Positions 52,977-62,548 of a stretch of 64,000 bases of DNA are shown in pieces; within the stretch, counting starts at the first letter, position 1, and the number at the start of each line of letters is the position of its first letter. Origin of the DNA: Gammaproteobacteria bacterium. GTDB lineage: Bacteria > Pseudomonadota > Gammaproteobacteria > SZUA-152. The notes beneath the pieces were generated by a model that made no database searches, was not told the DNA's origin, and saw only the letters and a program-made list of their open reading frames with translations. Position numbers and translations under genes: made by a program. Location of the stretch: positions 62,001-126,000 of the forward strand of contig JAOUJW010000005.1 in assembly GCA_029882975.1 (NCBI GenBank), in the 5' to 3' direction.

Positions 52977-53812
52977 CAGTATCCCCGTCCATTTTGATAT
53001 ATGGATGGAATCAGTGGCTTTAGTGATTTACTAATCCCATGTAAGGATTCTGAATGTCCTACGACAAAATATCCGCCTTCAATCAGATGTTTCTCAAGTT
53101 GATGTATCACTCTCACTCGTGTTTCCTCAGCGAAATATATCAAGACATTACGCAGGAAAATGATGTGGAACTTACCTATGTCCGGTAAAGGTTTGGTTAG
53201 GTTAATAGTTCTAAATGTCATATTGGATAATCGGTCTTTATCCATAAGTAGTTGACCCGATTGAGACCGAACACCTTTTAGGCAATACCTTTGCAAGTAG
53301 TGCTTTGGGATTCGTTGATTGTTATCCAGCGGATACAACCCTCTCTCGGCTGTTTCCAGCATCTGTCGACTGACATCAGAGGCCAGAATTTCCCAACGCG
53401 TATCGTTGAATACGCTATCCAATAACATAGCCAATGAATATGCTTCTTCACCGCTGGAACAGGCGGCGCTCCATACTCTAACCCTTGGATGCCGTTTAAG
53501 TCCAGGTAGAACACTGGTTTCCAGAACTTCAAAATGCTTTGGTTCCCGAAAAAAACAGGTTTCATTGGTGGTTAACAAATCTATAACAACCTGCTCTTCA
53601 CTGGCATGTCCCTGTTTTAGGTATTTGATATAATCTGAATAGCTGTTCATTTGAAGTTGATTTAGACGCTTGTTTAGCCTTCCGGACACCATAGCTTGTT
53701 TGTTTTCCGCCAGTGCAATACCTACCTGTTTCCCAATGAATTCCTTGAAGAAACAATACTCCTTTTCGTTCATTGGATGTGCGGTATAGCTATTGGAATC
53801 GCTGGTAGTCAT
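52976..53812 (-). CDS. cheR: Chemotaxis protein methyltransferase
   Basis: 278 residues. N-terminal CheR domain (FFKEFIGKQVGIALAENKQAMVSGRLNKRL) and SAM-binding domain with VWSAACSSGEEAYSLAMLL, ILASDVSRQMLETAERGLY and IIFLRNVLIYF. It methylates receptor glutamates with S-adenosylmethionine, opposing CheB. It ends overlapping cheB. Confidence 0.96.
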   Translation of the reverse strand: MTTSDSNSYTAHPMNEKEYCFFKEFIGKQVGIALAENKQAMVSGRLNKRLNQLQMNSYSDYIKYLKQGHASEEQVVIDLLTTNETCFFREPKHFEVLETSVLPGLKRHPRVRVWSAACSSGEEAYSLAMLLDSVFNDTRWEILASDVSRQMLETAERGLYPLDNNQRIPKHYLQRYCLKGVRSQSGQLLMDKDRLSNMTFRTINLTKPLPDIGKFHIIFLRNVLIYFAEETRVRVIHQLEKHLIEGGYFVVGHSESLHGISKSLKPLIPSIYQNGRGY

Positions 53813-53819
53813 AAGTTAT

Positions 53820-54350
53820 TCAATCGAATGCCAACATGGATAGTTCGTCGACATTCAGCGCTTCATAGATGTTAATCAAAGTAGCGAAACCCTGGTCAAC
53901 TCTACCCATTCCTTGAATATATTTTACTGAAATGCTTGCCCCAAATGCCGGGGCCGGTTTTATATCCTGGGGGTTCACTGACAAAACTTCATTCACGGAA
54001 TCTACAATAAATCCAACATCCAATTTGTCATCTTCTTGCTTGATTTCGACAACAACAATACAGGTTCTGGGTCCAATGGTCTCAGGTGACTTATGGAATC
54101 GAGATGCCAAATCAATGACGGGTACCACATTCCCGCGAAGATTAATCACACCCCTGATGTAATCGGGAACCATCGGTACACGTGCAACGTTTATGTATTC
54201 GATTATTTCCTTGATATGCAGTATTTCAACTCCAAACTGTTCCTTTCCAAGTAAAAATAACAAATACTGAGTATTCCGTTCCAATACTTCTGATTCTCCG
54301 GAATGTTTTACATCAGTGTATAGCCTATGATTGTCCATGCTGTTTACCAT
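53820..54350 (-). CDS. cheW: CheW-type coupling protein
   Basis: 176 residues with the CheW fold: FLLGKEQFGVEILHIKEIIEYINVARVPMVPDYIRGVINLRGNVVPVIDLASRF, GFIVDSVNEVLSV and a final VDQGFATLINIYEAL. It links receptor to CheA. One of two CheW genes in the operon, 17 bases after the other. Confidence 0.93.
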   Translation of the reverse strand: MVNSMDNHRLYTDVKHSGESEVLERNTQYLLFLLGKEQFGVEILHIKEIIEYINVARVPMVPDYIRGVINLRGNVVPVIDLASRFHKSPETIGPRTCIVVVEIKQEDDKLDVGFIVDSVNEVLSVNPQDIKPAPAFGASISVKYIQGMGRVDQGFATLINIYEALNVDELSMLAFD

Positions 54351-54366
54351 AAAACTTTCGTGCCCC

Positions 54367-54927
54367 TCATGACACCTTGCGTTCTAAGTTCTCAGAGAAA
54401 CTGTAGTCCGAAACATTTTCGTTTAAGCCGGTGTAAAATTCACGAATATCTTCCATCGATATAATAGTGTCAACATTTAGCAGCATTACCAGTTCGTTTT
54501 TTACCCTGCCAATCCCTTCGATGAATTCATTAATAAATTTTCCTCCAAAATCGGGAACCGGATCGGTACAGTCACTATTTATATCGGTTACTTCAGACAC
54601 GGAATCTGCAATCAGCCCGGTGCAGATAGTCTTGTTCCCCGCAGGAACTTCAACTATCAAAAAACAGGTGCGTTTTCCTAATGTAGAATGTTTTAACCCG
54701 ATTCGGGCTGACAAGTCCAATATTGGGATAACTGAGCCTCTTAGGTTGAGGGCCCCCCAGACAAATTGCGGCATCATGGGGATAGGGGTGATTTCTGAAT
54801 ATTCTGCTATTTCCCGAATGTATTCTATAGGTACTGCAAACTTTCTATCGTCCAGATAGAAACACAGAAACTTTTTCTGGAAAATAGTAGTGGTGTTGGC
54901 TTGATTTCTCTGGTTCATTAATATCAC
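54367..54927 (-). CDS. CheW-type coupling protein, second copy
   Basis: 186 residues (183 if the ATG at 54918 is used; GTG at 54927 directly follows the receptor stop). CheW core: LCFYLDDRKFAVPIEYIREIAEYSEITPIPMMPQFVWGALNLRGSVIPILDLSARIG and LIADSVSEVTDI. It differs clearly from its neighbour and may couple a different receptor or modulate array composition. Confidence 0.9.
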   Translation of the reverse strand: MILMNQRNQANTTTIFQKKFLCFYLDDRKFAVPIEYIREIAEYSEITPIPMMPQFVWGALNLRGSVIPILDLSARIGLKHSTLGKRTCFLIVEVPAGNKTICTGLIADSVSEVTDINSDCTDPVPDFGGKFINEFIEGIGRVKNELVMLLNVDTIISMEDIREFYTGLNENVSDYSFSENLERKVS

Positions 54928-57261
54928 TTAGTTGCCGGTTTTGACATCACTGAATGGCTCAAAGTCACTCAGATCAATCGCCGAAGTTGCCGCATCGGTT
55001 CCGTGATTACCAAATATTTTCACCACATCCGGTATGTATAATTCTTCGGTGCTTTCCCCTAATTTAAAATATCCGATAGATGTTTTTAAATTCGAGGCGT
55101 GATTATGCAAGGAATTGGCTGTTTCCGCGAGTTGGTCTGACGCCATAGCCGTACTTTGTGCAATATCGTCAAGTTGTTCTATGGCAGTGCTGACTTGTTG
55201 TACCCCAGTGGCCTGTTCTTCTGACGCAGCACTGATTTCCATGACAAGATCCGCTGTTTTTTGAATATTGGGTACCATTTGATGTAACAGCAGTCCGGCG
55301 CGATCCGCTATTTTTAAGCTGTTTGACGCTTCGCTACTTATTTCCTTTGCGGACTGTTGACTTCGTTCAGCCAATTTTCTAACCTCGTCTGCAACCACCG
55401 CAAACCCCTTTCCATGATCTCCGGCTCTAGCCGCTTCTATTGCTGCGTTCAGGGCTAAGAGGTTGGTTTTATAAGCGATATCTTCTATTAGCGATATTTT
55501 TTCAGCGATAAGCCGCATGGCGACAACGGTGTCGTTAACCACCTCACCACTTTCAGATGCCTCCACGGATGCATTAATGGCTATAGATTCCGTTTGTTTG
55601 GCGTTTTCTGCATTTTGGTTGATCGATGCGTTCATCTCTTCCATGGATGCGCTGGTCTCCTGAACGCTAACCGCTTGTTTTGTTGATCCTGCATTGAGAA
55701 ACTGGGCAGCCGATTGAACCTGATTGGCGATACCGCTAATCAACTCCACATAGTTATTGACGTCTAACAATACCATTTGGATTTTTTCAACAAATCCGTT
55801 TACAGCGCGCGCCGTATCACCTATTTCGTCATTACTTTGTATGGGAATACGAAAAGTTAGATCGCCTTCTCCACGCCTTAAATTATTGACCGCGTTAACC
55901 ATATCATTTAGCGGTCTCGTTATGCTAAACCGGCTGAAGAAAGTGGCAAATGCGATGGTCCCGGCCAGAACAACCAGTGTACCAACGATAAGGATGTACC
56001 TGAGAAAATATACGTCAGCGAAGGCTTCGTCCACGTCCATTTCACTCAATACCGCCCATTTGAATTCATCAATAGTTATCGGGCTATAGGACGACAAAAC
56101 CTGATTACCTAAGTATCCTCGAATTATTTCCGTTTTGTTGTTACCCCGAAGCGCCGCTTCGGTAGCATCGGTACGTACTTTTTGTATACCAATTGCACTG
56201 CCTACGCGGTCTATTTCATTAGCGTCAATTGTCGGGTCATAATTCGTTAGTCTATTTATGTAGTTGGATTTGTTTACATGTAAGGGCCTGGGATCGCTCC
56301 TAAGGGTGAAATCATTTGCGACTATATAGGATTGTCCACTATGGCCAAGCCCGATGGTTTCCCCTTTGTCACGATAGTGCATTATGTCGTTAATTTTGTT
56401 GGTTGGTATCTGAAACACCAATGTACCAATGTTTTTTCCGTTTCTGACTATGGGAGTTCCAACAAAAGCAGCAGGTGCATCATAGGAAGGATGATATGGA
56501 GAAAACTCTGATAATTTCGACAAATCAGAGTTGAAAGAAGATTGCACGGCAGAAAATACAGAAGCCAGACTGGAGTTTCTACTTATATTTGAACCTACAG
56601 AGGAAGCAAAATCGATTTCTTTGTATACGGAATACAAAATGTCTCCGGTTGATGAATCGATGATAAACAAGTCATAGTATCCGAATTTCGCCAGGTATTT
56701 TACAAAGATTGGGTGATATTTCGCATGTACACTGCTGTAAACACTGCCATCTCCGGCGTCCACCAATAACTGCTTTTTGCCTACCGGATATGGGTTGCCG
56801 GCCAGGTACAAGTCTTGAAGATATCTGGCCCTGTGGGTGCCGGGTAGATATTGATCCAAGAGAATATTTTGTTGACTGTTTTGCCCAAGTCGGGGAACAA
56901 ATTCATTCCTATAATAGTTCATTAGTCGCTGGTCTGTTTCGCTGGAATAGGATAAAGATTGCGAATTATCCAAGGCACGGAACGCTGCCGAAAATTCCTC
57001 GGCAGCCTCAATGATCGTCAGACTTTTTGATTCAGAAACAATGTGATTTTTTATTGTTTCCACATAATCTACCAGGGCTGACGCGGTGTTGTCCCTAATC
57101 GCAGTTAATTTTTCAAATTGTGTACGCTGCAATGCGTTTGCGGATACAATATAACTGACTAAAGATACGGTGAGTATGGAGATAACACACACCGCTATAA
57201 AAGACAGGGTAACTTTTGTTCCAAGATTGAGTCTGGATCCACTTTTTTCAATTGTTTCCAT
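54928..57261 (-). CDS. Methyl-accepting chemotaxis receptor
   Basis: 777 residues. A membrane helix near 17-40 and a second near 415-440 flank a large periplasmic sensory region, probably a double Cache domain (YSETDQRLMNYY, GTLVFQIPTNKIND, SPITIDEFKWAVLSEMD). Then HAMP (RPLNDMVNAVNNLRRGEGDLTFRIP) and the signalling tip EDIAYKTNLLALNAAIEAARAGDHGKGFAVVADEVRKLAERSQ. It ends without an obvious CheR tether pentapeptide. Ligand unknown. It lies between cheA and the cheW genes. Confidence 0.95.
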   Translation of the reverse strand: METIEKSGSRLNLGTKVTLSFIAVCVISILTVSLVSYIVSANALQRTQFEKLTAIRDNTASALVDYVETIKNHIVSESKSLTIIEAAEEFSAAFRALDNSQSLSYSSETDQRLMNYYRNEFVPRLGQNSQQNILLDQYLPGTHRARYLQDLYLAGNPYPVGKKQLLVDAGDGSVYSSVHAKYHPIFVKYLAKFGYYDLFIIDSSTGDILYSVYKEIDFASSVGSNISRNSSLASVFSAVQSSFNSDLSKLSEFSPYHPSYDAPAAFVGTPIVRNGKNIGTLVFQIPTNKINDIMHYRDKGETIGLGHSGQSYIVANDFTLRSDPRPLHVNKSNYINRLTNYDPTIDANEIDRVGSAIGIQKVRTDATEAALRGNNKTEIIRGYLGNQVLSSYSPITIDEFKWAVLSEMDVDEAFADVYFLRYILIVGTLVVLAGTIAFATFFSRFSITRPLNDMVNAVNNLRRGEGDLTFRIPIQSNDEIGDTARAVNGFVEKIQMVLLDVNNYVELISGIANQVQSAAQFLNAGSTKQAVSVQETSASMEEMNASINQNAENAKQTESIAINASVEASESGEVVNDTVVAMRLIAEKISLIEDIAYKTNLLALNAAIEAARAGDHGKGFAVVADEVRKLAERSQQSAKEISSEASNSLKIADRAGLLLHQMVPNIQKTADLVMEISAASEEQATGVQQVSTAIEQLDDIAQSTAMASDQLAETANSLHNHASNLKTSIGYFKLGESTEELYIPDVVKIFGNHGTDAATSAIDLSDFEPFSDVKTGN

Positions 57262-57273
57262 TATTAATACCAG

Positions 57274-59460
57274 TTAATGTAATGTTCCGTTAGTTGGCGC
57301 TAACGGATAATCATTGCTACCTGCCACATTATCCGTAACTTTGGACAATAGAGCCGGTATGTCCAATATTACAGCAACTTCGCCTGTACCCAGTATGGTT
57401 GCCCCACTCACGCCCTTTAGGTGGTTAAAGATTTTCCCCAATGGCTTGATGACGGTCTGAAATTCTCCCAATAACTTTTCCACAATTATTCCGGCTTTCA
57501 CGCTACCAAACTGTATTACAACAATATTGCTTCTACTGTTGGTGTCTGTGGGTATTTTCATTTGTTTTCCAAGATCAAACAAAGGCAATACATCACCTCG
57601 AAGATTGATATAAGAAGGCAATTCTTTATGGATTGCATCCGATTCAATGCATTCGTTAATTAGATCCAGCGGAATGACGAAGGATGAGTCACCAACGCTA
57701 ACAAGAAACCCATCGATAATAGCCAGGGTAAGGGGCAATCGTATGCGTGTGATGCTACCGGTACCGGGGTAGCTATCGATATCAACACTCCCGCGCAGGG
57801 ATTCAATATTCTTTCTTACTACATCCATGCCCACACCCCTGCCGGAAAAGTGGGTGACTTCGTCAACAGTGGAGAAGCCAGGTTCAAACACTAAGTTATA
57901 AATCTCAGAATCGCTTAATATATGTGTATGAGACACCAATCCTTGATTCATAGCCTTTTCCAATATTTTTGTCTTATCCAGACCGCGACCGTCATCGCTA
58001 ACCTCAATAACGATGCTACCCGCTTCATGATAGGCTGTTAAACGGATTATTCCGGTCTCTGATTTTCCCAATCTTATGCGTTCTTCCTTGCTTTCCAATC
58101 CATGGTCTATGGAGTTCCTTATGAGGTGAATCAGGGGATCGGATATCCTTTCTATAACGGTTTTATCTAACTCCGTATCCCCTCCGTATATTTCAAGCTT
58201 GATTGTTTTCCCCAACTCCTGGCTGACGTCCCTTACGATTCTATGATAGCGATTGAATGTTTCACCAACCTGAACCATTCTAAGATTGAGGGCATTGTCC
58301 CTAATTTCTTCCAATAGTCTGGATAGAACAGACATGGATTCGGTTAATCTATCATTGTTTAACGCTTGGGCAATCAAATTGGTACTGGCACCAGCGATAA
58401 CCATTTCTCCTACCAAGTTAATCAGTTGGTCCAATTTGTCCGCGTCAACCCGCAGGCTTTTAGACTTAGGATTATTACTATTAGTACTATGAGGAGGTTT
58501 AGACGATTGAGGACCTTTCGTTACCGGCTTTCTCACAGGGGCCATGACTGTGCTTTCTATTTGGTGGTCCTCTACAGCTTCATTTAGTGATACCGACCGG
58601 GCGACAGGCTCTACCATGTGTTCGCCAATGTGCTCATGCAGTACCCCCAGATGCACCATTATGGTTTCTATATTCGGTGTTTCCCTTCGCAATTCTTCAA
58701 TGAGATCTTTAAAGTCTGATTGAGTGGCATTAGGAGGTAGGATGCGTAATTGACAATCATTCCTGACAAACAAAAATACCTGTTCAATTTCTTCTTGCGT
58801 AACCGCAGTCTGAAAGACGATTTCCAATCCGGTATAACAAGAAAGGACATCCATATGCTCCAATTCGCCCTCGTAATGTAGAATACTTGAAATTCCAACG
58901 ATGTCACCAATTCGGTGCATATACCGCAGAAATGACAAAGGGTCCATTCCATTTTGTAGGACCTCGGTGGAAAATCTCAATGAAATGTACCAAATTCTGT
59001 TCTCTTGAACACACTCCTTAGCTCGGGTAACTTCTTGTAGTGAGTCCTCATGTGTAAAAGTAGCGTCAATTCCCGCATATTCGCTTAGAGCAAAAGACAG
59101 ATCTCTCCCACTCTGCATTAATTCTTCGGATACTGGTTCCTTGTTTCCGATATTGACGATTAGATTCCAGAGGTGATCTTTGCTTTTCAGCATCAATGCG
59201 GACAACTTCGCGTCCATAGCCAATTCATGATTCCGAATTAGATCAAACACATTTTCCAATACGTGAGTAAAGGTCTCAGTCTCTGTGAAACCAAAAATCC
59301 CACTGGCACCCTTTATGGTGTGGGCTACCCGAAAAATGGATGCGATTAAATCAGAGTCATTGGGGCTGTTTTCTAGTTGCAACAGAGCATCCTCCATGTC
59401 CTGCAGGAGTTCCTTGGATTCATTAATATAGGCCTGTAGCCCTGACTCTTCCGGTTCCAT
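57274..59460 (-). CDS. cheA: Chemotaxis histidine kinase CheA
   Basis: 728 residues. Hpt domain with phospho-accepting His47 (RVAHTIKGASG), a central region (about 120-260), dimerisation and ATPase domains (IHLIRNSIDHGLES, VSDDGRGLD, GRGVGMDVVRKNIESLRG) and the CheW-like C-terminal domain (IDGFLVSVGDSSFVIPLDLINECIES). It should phosphorylate CheB and a CheY. No CheY is encoded in this operon. Confidence 0.96.
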   Translation of the reverse strand: MEPEESGLQAYINESKELLQDMEDALLQLENSPNDSDLIASIFRVAHTIKGASGIFGFTETETFTHVLENVFDLIRNHELAMDAKLSALMLKSKDHLWNLIVNIGNKEPVSEELMQSGRDLSFALSEYAGIDATFTHEDSLQEVTRAKECVQENRIWYISLRFSTEVLQNGMDPLSFLRYMHRIGDIVGISSILHYEGELEHMDVLSCYTGLEIVFQTAVTQEEIEQVFLFVRNDCQLRILPPNATQSDFKDLIEELRRETPNIETIMVHLGVLHEHIGEHMVEPVARSVSLNEAVEDHQIESTVMAPVRKPVTKGPQSSKPPHSTNSNNPKSKSLRVDADKLDQLINLVGEMVIAGASTNLIAQALNNDRLTESMSVLSRLLEEIRDNALNLRMVQVGETFNRYHRIVRDVSQELGKTIKLEIYGGDTELDKTVIERISDPLIHLIRNSIDHGLESKEERIRLGKSETGIIRLTAYHEAGSIVIEVSDDGRGLDKTKILEKAMNQGLVSHTHILSDSEIYNLVFEPGFSTVDEVTHFSGRGVGMDVVRKNIESLRGSVDIDSYPGTGSITRIRLPLTLAIIDGFLVSVGDSSFVIPLDLINECIESDAIHKELPSYINLRGDVLPLFDLGKQMKIPTDTNSRSNIVVIQFGSVKAGIIVEKLLGEFQTVIKPLGKIFNHLKGVSGATILGTGEVAVILDIPALLSKVTDNVAGSNDYPLAPTNGTLH

Positions 59461-59480
59461 CTAATGTCCGTCGCTGTTAG

Positions 59481-59780
59481 CTATGCAAGCCAATCCTGCG
59501 TACCGTGCAATTTGTAAAGTTTGAATGCTTCCAATGTCGCTGCGCTATGATTCACTACGTTTAATTGTATACCCTGCTTAGCAAGATCCTTGTGCGCAAC
59601 ACGTAATATCTGAATTCCAGCCGTATCCAAATCACTTACCTTGGACAAATCCAATTCTAAAGAAACGAGGTTTTTGAAATGTTTCAACAAAGCAGTCTTA
59701 AACTCGTTTGCTGTGTAAATAGTTAGCTCTCCCGATATCTCCAGTTGTTTGTTTTTACCTCTTTTTAATACTTTGATCAT
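59481..59780 (-). CDS. STAS-domain protein
   Basis: 99 residues. LEISGELTIYTANEFKTALLKHF and LDLSKVSDLDTAGIQILRVAHKDLAK match the STAS anti-sigma-factor antagonist fold, with Thr where phosphorylation normally occurs in DLDTAG. The ATG at 59780 is preferred over GTG at 59789. It is the first gene of the chemotaxis operon. STAS-only proteins occur in some chemotaxis clusters of unknown output. It may regulate or replace a usual component. Confidence 0.85.
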   Translation of the reverse strand: MIKVLKRGKNKQLEISGELTIYTANEFKTALLKHFKNLVSLELDLSKVSDLDTAGIQILRVAHKDLAKQGIQLNVVNHSAATLEAFKLYKLHGTQDWLA

Positions 59781-59868
59781 ATCGAGCACCCATTCACACG
59801 CTGTCGTGGCAAACCGTTTTTAGAACATTATTGGTTGTGAACTTAAAGAACGTACAAACTCATAAATT

Positions 59869-59895
59869 TCTTCGGCATTCGTTAAACAGTGCTTA
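59869..59895 (-). promoter_or_regulatory. Possible sigma28 (FliA) promoter of the che operon
   Basis: Minus strand TAAGCACT, 11 bases, GCCGAAGA. The -10 part agrees with GCCGATAA at six of eight positions; the -35 part agrees with TAAAGTTT at only four. The 11-base spacing is exact. Weak but in the right place. Confidence 0.35.
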
Positions 59896-59934
59896 ACCTT
59901 TCATTGTAAAAACTGTGATAATTCCTTGTTTATT

Positions 59935-59952
59935 ATTATGTGATCACATAAT
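59935..59952. promoter_or_regulatory. Perfect 18-base palindrome upstream of the che operon
   Basis: ATTATGTGATCACATAAT is a perfect palindrome about 155 bases before the STAS start. It contains TGTGATCACA, without the six-base spacer required for CRP, so a different regulator is more likely. Confidence 0.55.
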
Positions 59953-60103
59953 GGTGTCACTGAGTTTTACATATATATAAACTTTGTGAATCAGATTTTA
60001 CATACCATGGAATACGGTGTTCTTAGAAAACAGTATTGGCAAAGACAGTTTAGACAAATACTATGAGGATGGCGTGAAAGCCGGTACCGAGATCAGAATT
60101 GCA

Positions 60104-60781
60104 TTAGCGGGGATGGGGTGCATTATCTAATGATTCTACTAAAGGAACAAATGCAACATCCAAAACCGGATCGACGGTTGTATGGTTGCACGTATCCTTG
60201 ATGACTAACATCAACTTCTGTGGCGTATGGGGCAATCCAATGGGAATCACCATGCGACCCCCAGGTTCCAATTGTTGCAGAAGTTTTTCGGGTAAGCGCG
60301 TGGCTGCGGCTGTAACGATAATACCACCATAAGGTCCATTGTCTTCCCAGCCGTCGTATCCATTACCACAACGAAATTCAATGTTATCGTAACCCATTTT
60401 TTGTAATCTTTTTACCGCTGAATGATGCAAAGCGTCCAATCGTTCTACTGTATAAACCGTTTTCGCCAGTTCAGCGAGGATCGCCGTCTGGTAACCCGAA
60501 CCGGTACCAATCTCCAGGACAATAGAACAATCATCCAGATCGAGTAAATCCGTCATCAGCGCAACCATATAGGGTTGAGAAATGGTCTGACCATGGCCGA
60601 TAGAAAGGGGTGCGTTATCCAGAGCAAAACTGTGTAGCTCTAGCGGTACAAACCGTTTTCTATCCACTGAGCGAATCGCCTGCAAGACATCGTCGCTAAA
60701 CTTTGCCCTACCAGTAAAACGCGCAGTGTATTTCGCCTCTAGTTCGATTTCTTCGATAAGAGATTGAATCGTTTTAACCAT
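60104..60781 (-). CDS. pcm: Protein-L-isoaspartate O-methyltransferase
   Basis: 225 residues. Family signatures: RKRFVP, APLSIGHGQTISQPYMVALMTDLLDL, VLEIGTGSGYQTAILAELAKTVYTVER (SAM binding), GNGYDGW and GGRMVIPIG. It methylates isoaspartyl residues in damaged proteins to start their repair. It is downstream of the UbiB-like gene by 36 bases. Not beside surE or rpoS as in E. coli. Confidence 0.95.
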   Translation of the reverse strand: MVKTIQSLIEEIELEAKYTARFTGRAKFSDDVLQAIRSVDRKRFVPLELHSFALDNAPLSIGHGQTISQPYMVALMTDLLDLDDCSIVLEIGTGSGYQTAILAELAKTVYTVERLDALHHSAVKRLQKMGYDNIEFRCGNGYDGWEDNGPYGGIIVTAAATRLPEKLLQQLEPGGRMVIPIGLPHTPQKLMLVIKDTCNHTTVDPVLDVAFVPLVESLDNAPHPR

Positions 60782-60817
60782 GGTACAGATTCACCTTTTA
60801 TCGTTATATAAACCTGT

Positions 60818-62527
60818 TTAGCGAGTTCCTCGTCCGCTACGCCATATGGAGAATAGCAACCACACACCACCAATTCCTGAAAACAGAAACCCGAGAAATC
60901 CGAATAGGGGTAAGCCAAACATGGTAGGACCACCTTCCACTGTCATGACGATGGATGTGCCTATAATCAGAGCCGAGGTGACCAGGCCAATGGTCAGTCG
61001 ATTGGCCGCCTTATCCAACTCCCGGCCGAACTGCTCCAAACGGGTAATATCCACGTGAACTTGCAACGCTCCTTTACGTGCAGATTGCAACAATCGACGT
61101 AAATCTCGGGGTAAATCTCCGAGTAGATCCGCAATATTATTTATATGTCGCCAGGTACGTTTTGCCAATTGCTCCGGTTTATACCGCGACAACATCTCGC
61201 TTCGTATAAAGGGCATGGCTTCGGATACCATATCGAAATCCGGGTCCAATTGTCGCCCCAAGCCTTCCAGGGTGATAAACACTTTGAGCAACAATGCCAG
61301 ATCAGCAGGCATAGTTAAGGCATGCTCACGCATAATGACCGTAAGATCAGTCAACATTGTCGCCAGATTAAGTTCCTTTAGCGCCACACTGTGGTAGTTG
61401 TCCATGAAATTGTCTATTTCCATGGCCAAACTCTCGGTATTCACGGATTTACTCGAATCAATGTCGTTTTCACTGTCATCTGACCAGCACTGAATGACAT
61501 CCACAACCAGTGCTGTATCTTTACTGATTAGACCACGCACCAGGTCTATCACTTGTTCCTTTCGCCTTTCCGATAGGCGTCCCACCATGCCGGTGTCTAT
61601 AAAGACAATACAGTTTTCCGGCACGTAGAAAATATTGCCGGGATGAGGGTCGGCGTGAAAAAATCCGTGCTTGAGTACCATGTTTAGAACCGCGGCGGCA
61701 CCGCGTTGGGCTAACAGCTGCCGATCAAAACCGGCTTTTTGTAGGGAGTGTAGATCACGCCCGGGAATTCCGCGTATGCGCTCTTGAACATTGACACGCT
61801 CCCCGGTCCAATCCCAAAAAACCTTGGGTAGCGATATGTGTGGATCTTGCGAAAATATCTCAGCTAAGCGTTCGGCATTGCGGCATTCCACTGCAAGATC
61901 CAACTCACGTCGCAAAGATAATTTCACTTGTCGTATTACCTCAACCGGGTGGAACCGTCTCGCTTCGGGTATTTCTTTTTCCAATAACTCTGCTAACTTG
62001 CTTAACAAGCGCAAATCCGCTTCGACTATTGCGCGTATTCCCGGTCGGCGAATTTTAAGTACCACATCCTCGCCACCGGGTAATTGTGCTTCATATACCT
62101 GGGCGATAGAACCGGCGGCCAAAGCCTCAGTATTGAGGTTTGTAAAAATGTTTTCGGGTTTATCCCCCAGGTCTTCTTCGATTTGGGGGCGGATTAGCTC
62201 GAAATCCTGTGCCGGTACCGTATCTTGTAGTTTTTCAAACTCCCGGATCCAGTCCTGAGGAAAAATATCTACCCGAGTAGCTAATATCTGCCCCATTTTG
62301 ATAAATGTAGGTCCCATTTCTTCACAGGCATGGCGAATCCTTTCCGCTGAGTGCATGCGGGCAATATTTTCCGCGTCTTTCCAACGCAGAACTTTACCTG
62401 CCTGTTCCAACATACGCCCCATCCCCAGTCTTTGCACAACATCCCCGAATCCATATCGGATAAGTACCGAAGCGATTTCGTGCAAGCGACCTATATCTCG
62501 AGCGACTTTTAGCGTTTCCCACAACAT
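60818..62527 (-). CDS. ABC1/UbiB-family atypical kinase
   Basis: 569 residues. Family motifs: FIKMGQILATRVDIFPQDWIREFEKLQDTVP (KxGQ), AAGSIAQVYEAQLPGGEDVVLKIRRPG, LDLAVECRNAERL, FFHADPHPGNIFYVPENCIVFIDTGMVGRL (catalytic loop and metal-binding Asp). Two C-terminal membrane helices end the protein, as in UbiB. UbiB assists ubiquinone synthesis in the inner membrane. This copy is not beside ubiE or ubiJ, so it may be a paralogue. It precedes pcm and follows a phasin-like gene. Confidence 0.92.
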   Translation of the reverse strand: MLWETLKVARDIGRLHEIASVLIRYGFGDVVQRLGMGRMLEQAGKVLRWKDAENIARMHSAERIRHACEEMGPTFIKMGQILATRVDIFPQDWIREFEKLQDTVPAQDFELIRPQIEEDLGDKPENIFTNLNTEALAAGSIAQVYEAQLPGGEDVVLKIRRPGIRAIVEADLRLLSKLAELLEKEIPEARRFHPVEVIRQVKLSLRRELDLAVECRNAERLAEIFSQDPHISLPKVFWDWTGERVNVQERIRGIPGRDLHSLQKAGFDRQLLAQRGAAAVLNMVLKHGFFHADPHPGNIFYVPENCIVFIDTGMVGRLSERRKEQVIDLVRGLISKDTALVVDVIQCWSDDSENDIDSSKSVNTESLAMEIDNFMDNYHSVALKELNLATMLTDLTVIMREHALTMPADLALLLKVFITLEGLGRQLDPDFDMVSEAMPFIRSEMLSRYKPEQLAKRTWRHINNIADLLGDLPRDLRRLLQSARKGALQVHVDITRLEQFGRELDKAANRLTIGLVTSALIIGTSIVMTVEGGPTMFGLPLFGFLGFLFSGIGGVWLLFSIWRSGRGTR

Positions 62528-62548
62528 AGCGGAATATCAGTGCCCAGG

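Larger units (their letters stand above)
59790..60103. other. Promoter region of the chemotaxis operon, no gene seen
   Basis: 314 bases between the divergent-looking pcm end and STAS start. Contains the sigma28-like site and the palindrome listed next. A 37-codon frame at 60017-60130 on the plus strand is discussed as rejected. Confidence 0.5.

Noticed and set aside
59935-59952. Reading the palindrome as a CRP site
   Set aside because: CRP sites are TGTGA and TCACA separated by six bases; here they abut.
60017-60130. A 37-codon plus-strand frame starting with GTG
   Set aside because: No ribosome binding site, and it runs into the end of pcm on the other strand. It could be a gene remnant, but there is no homologue I can name.
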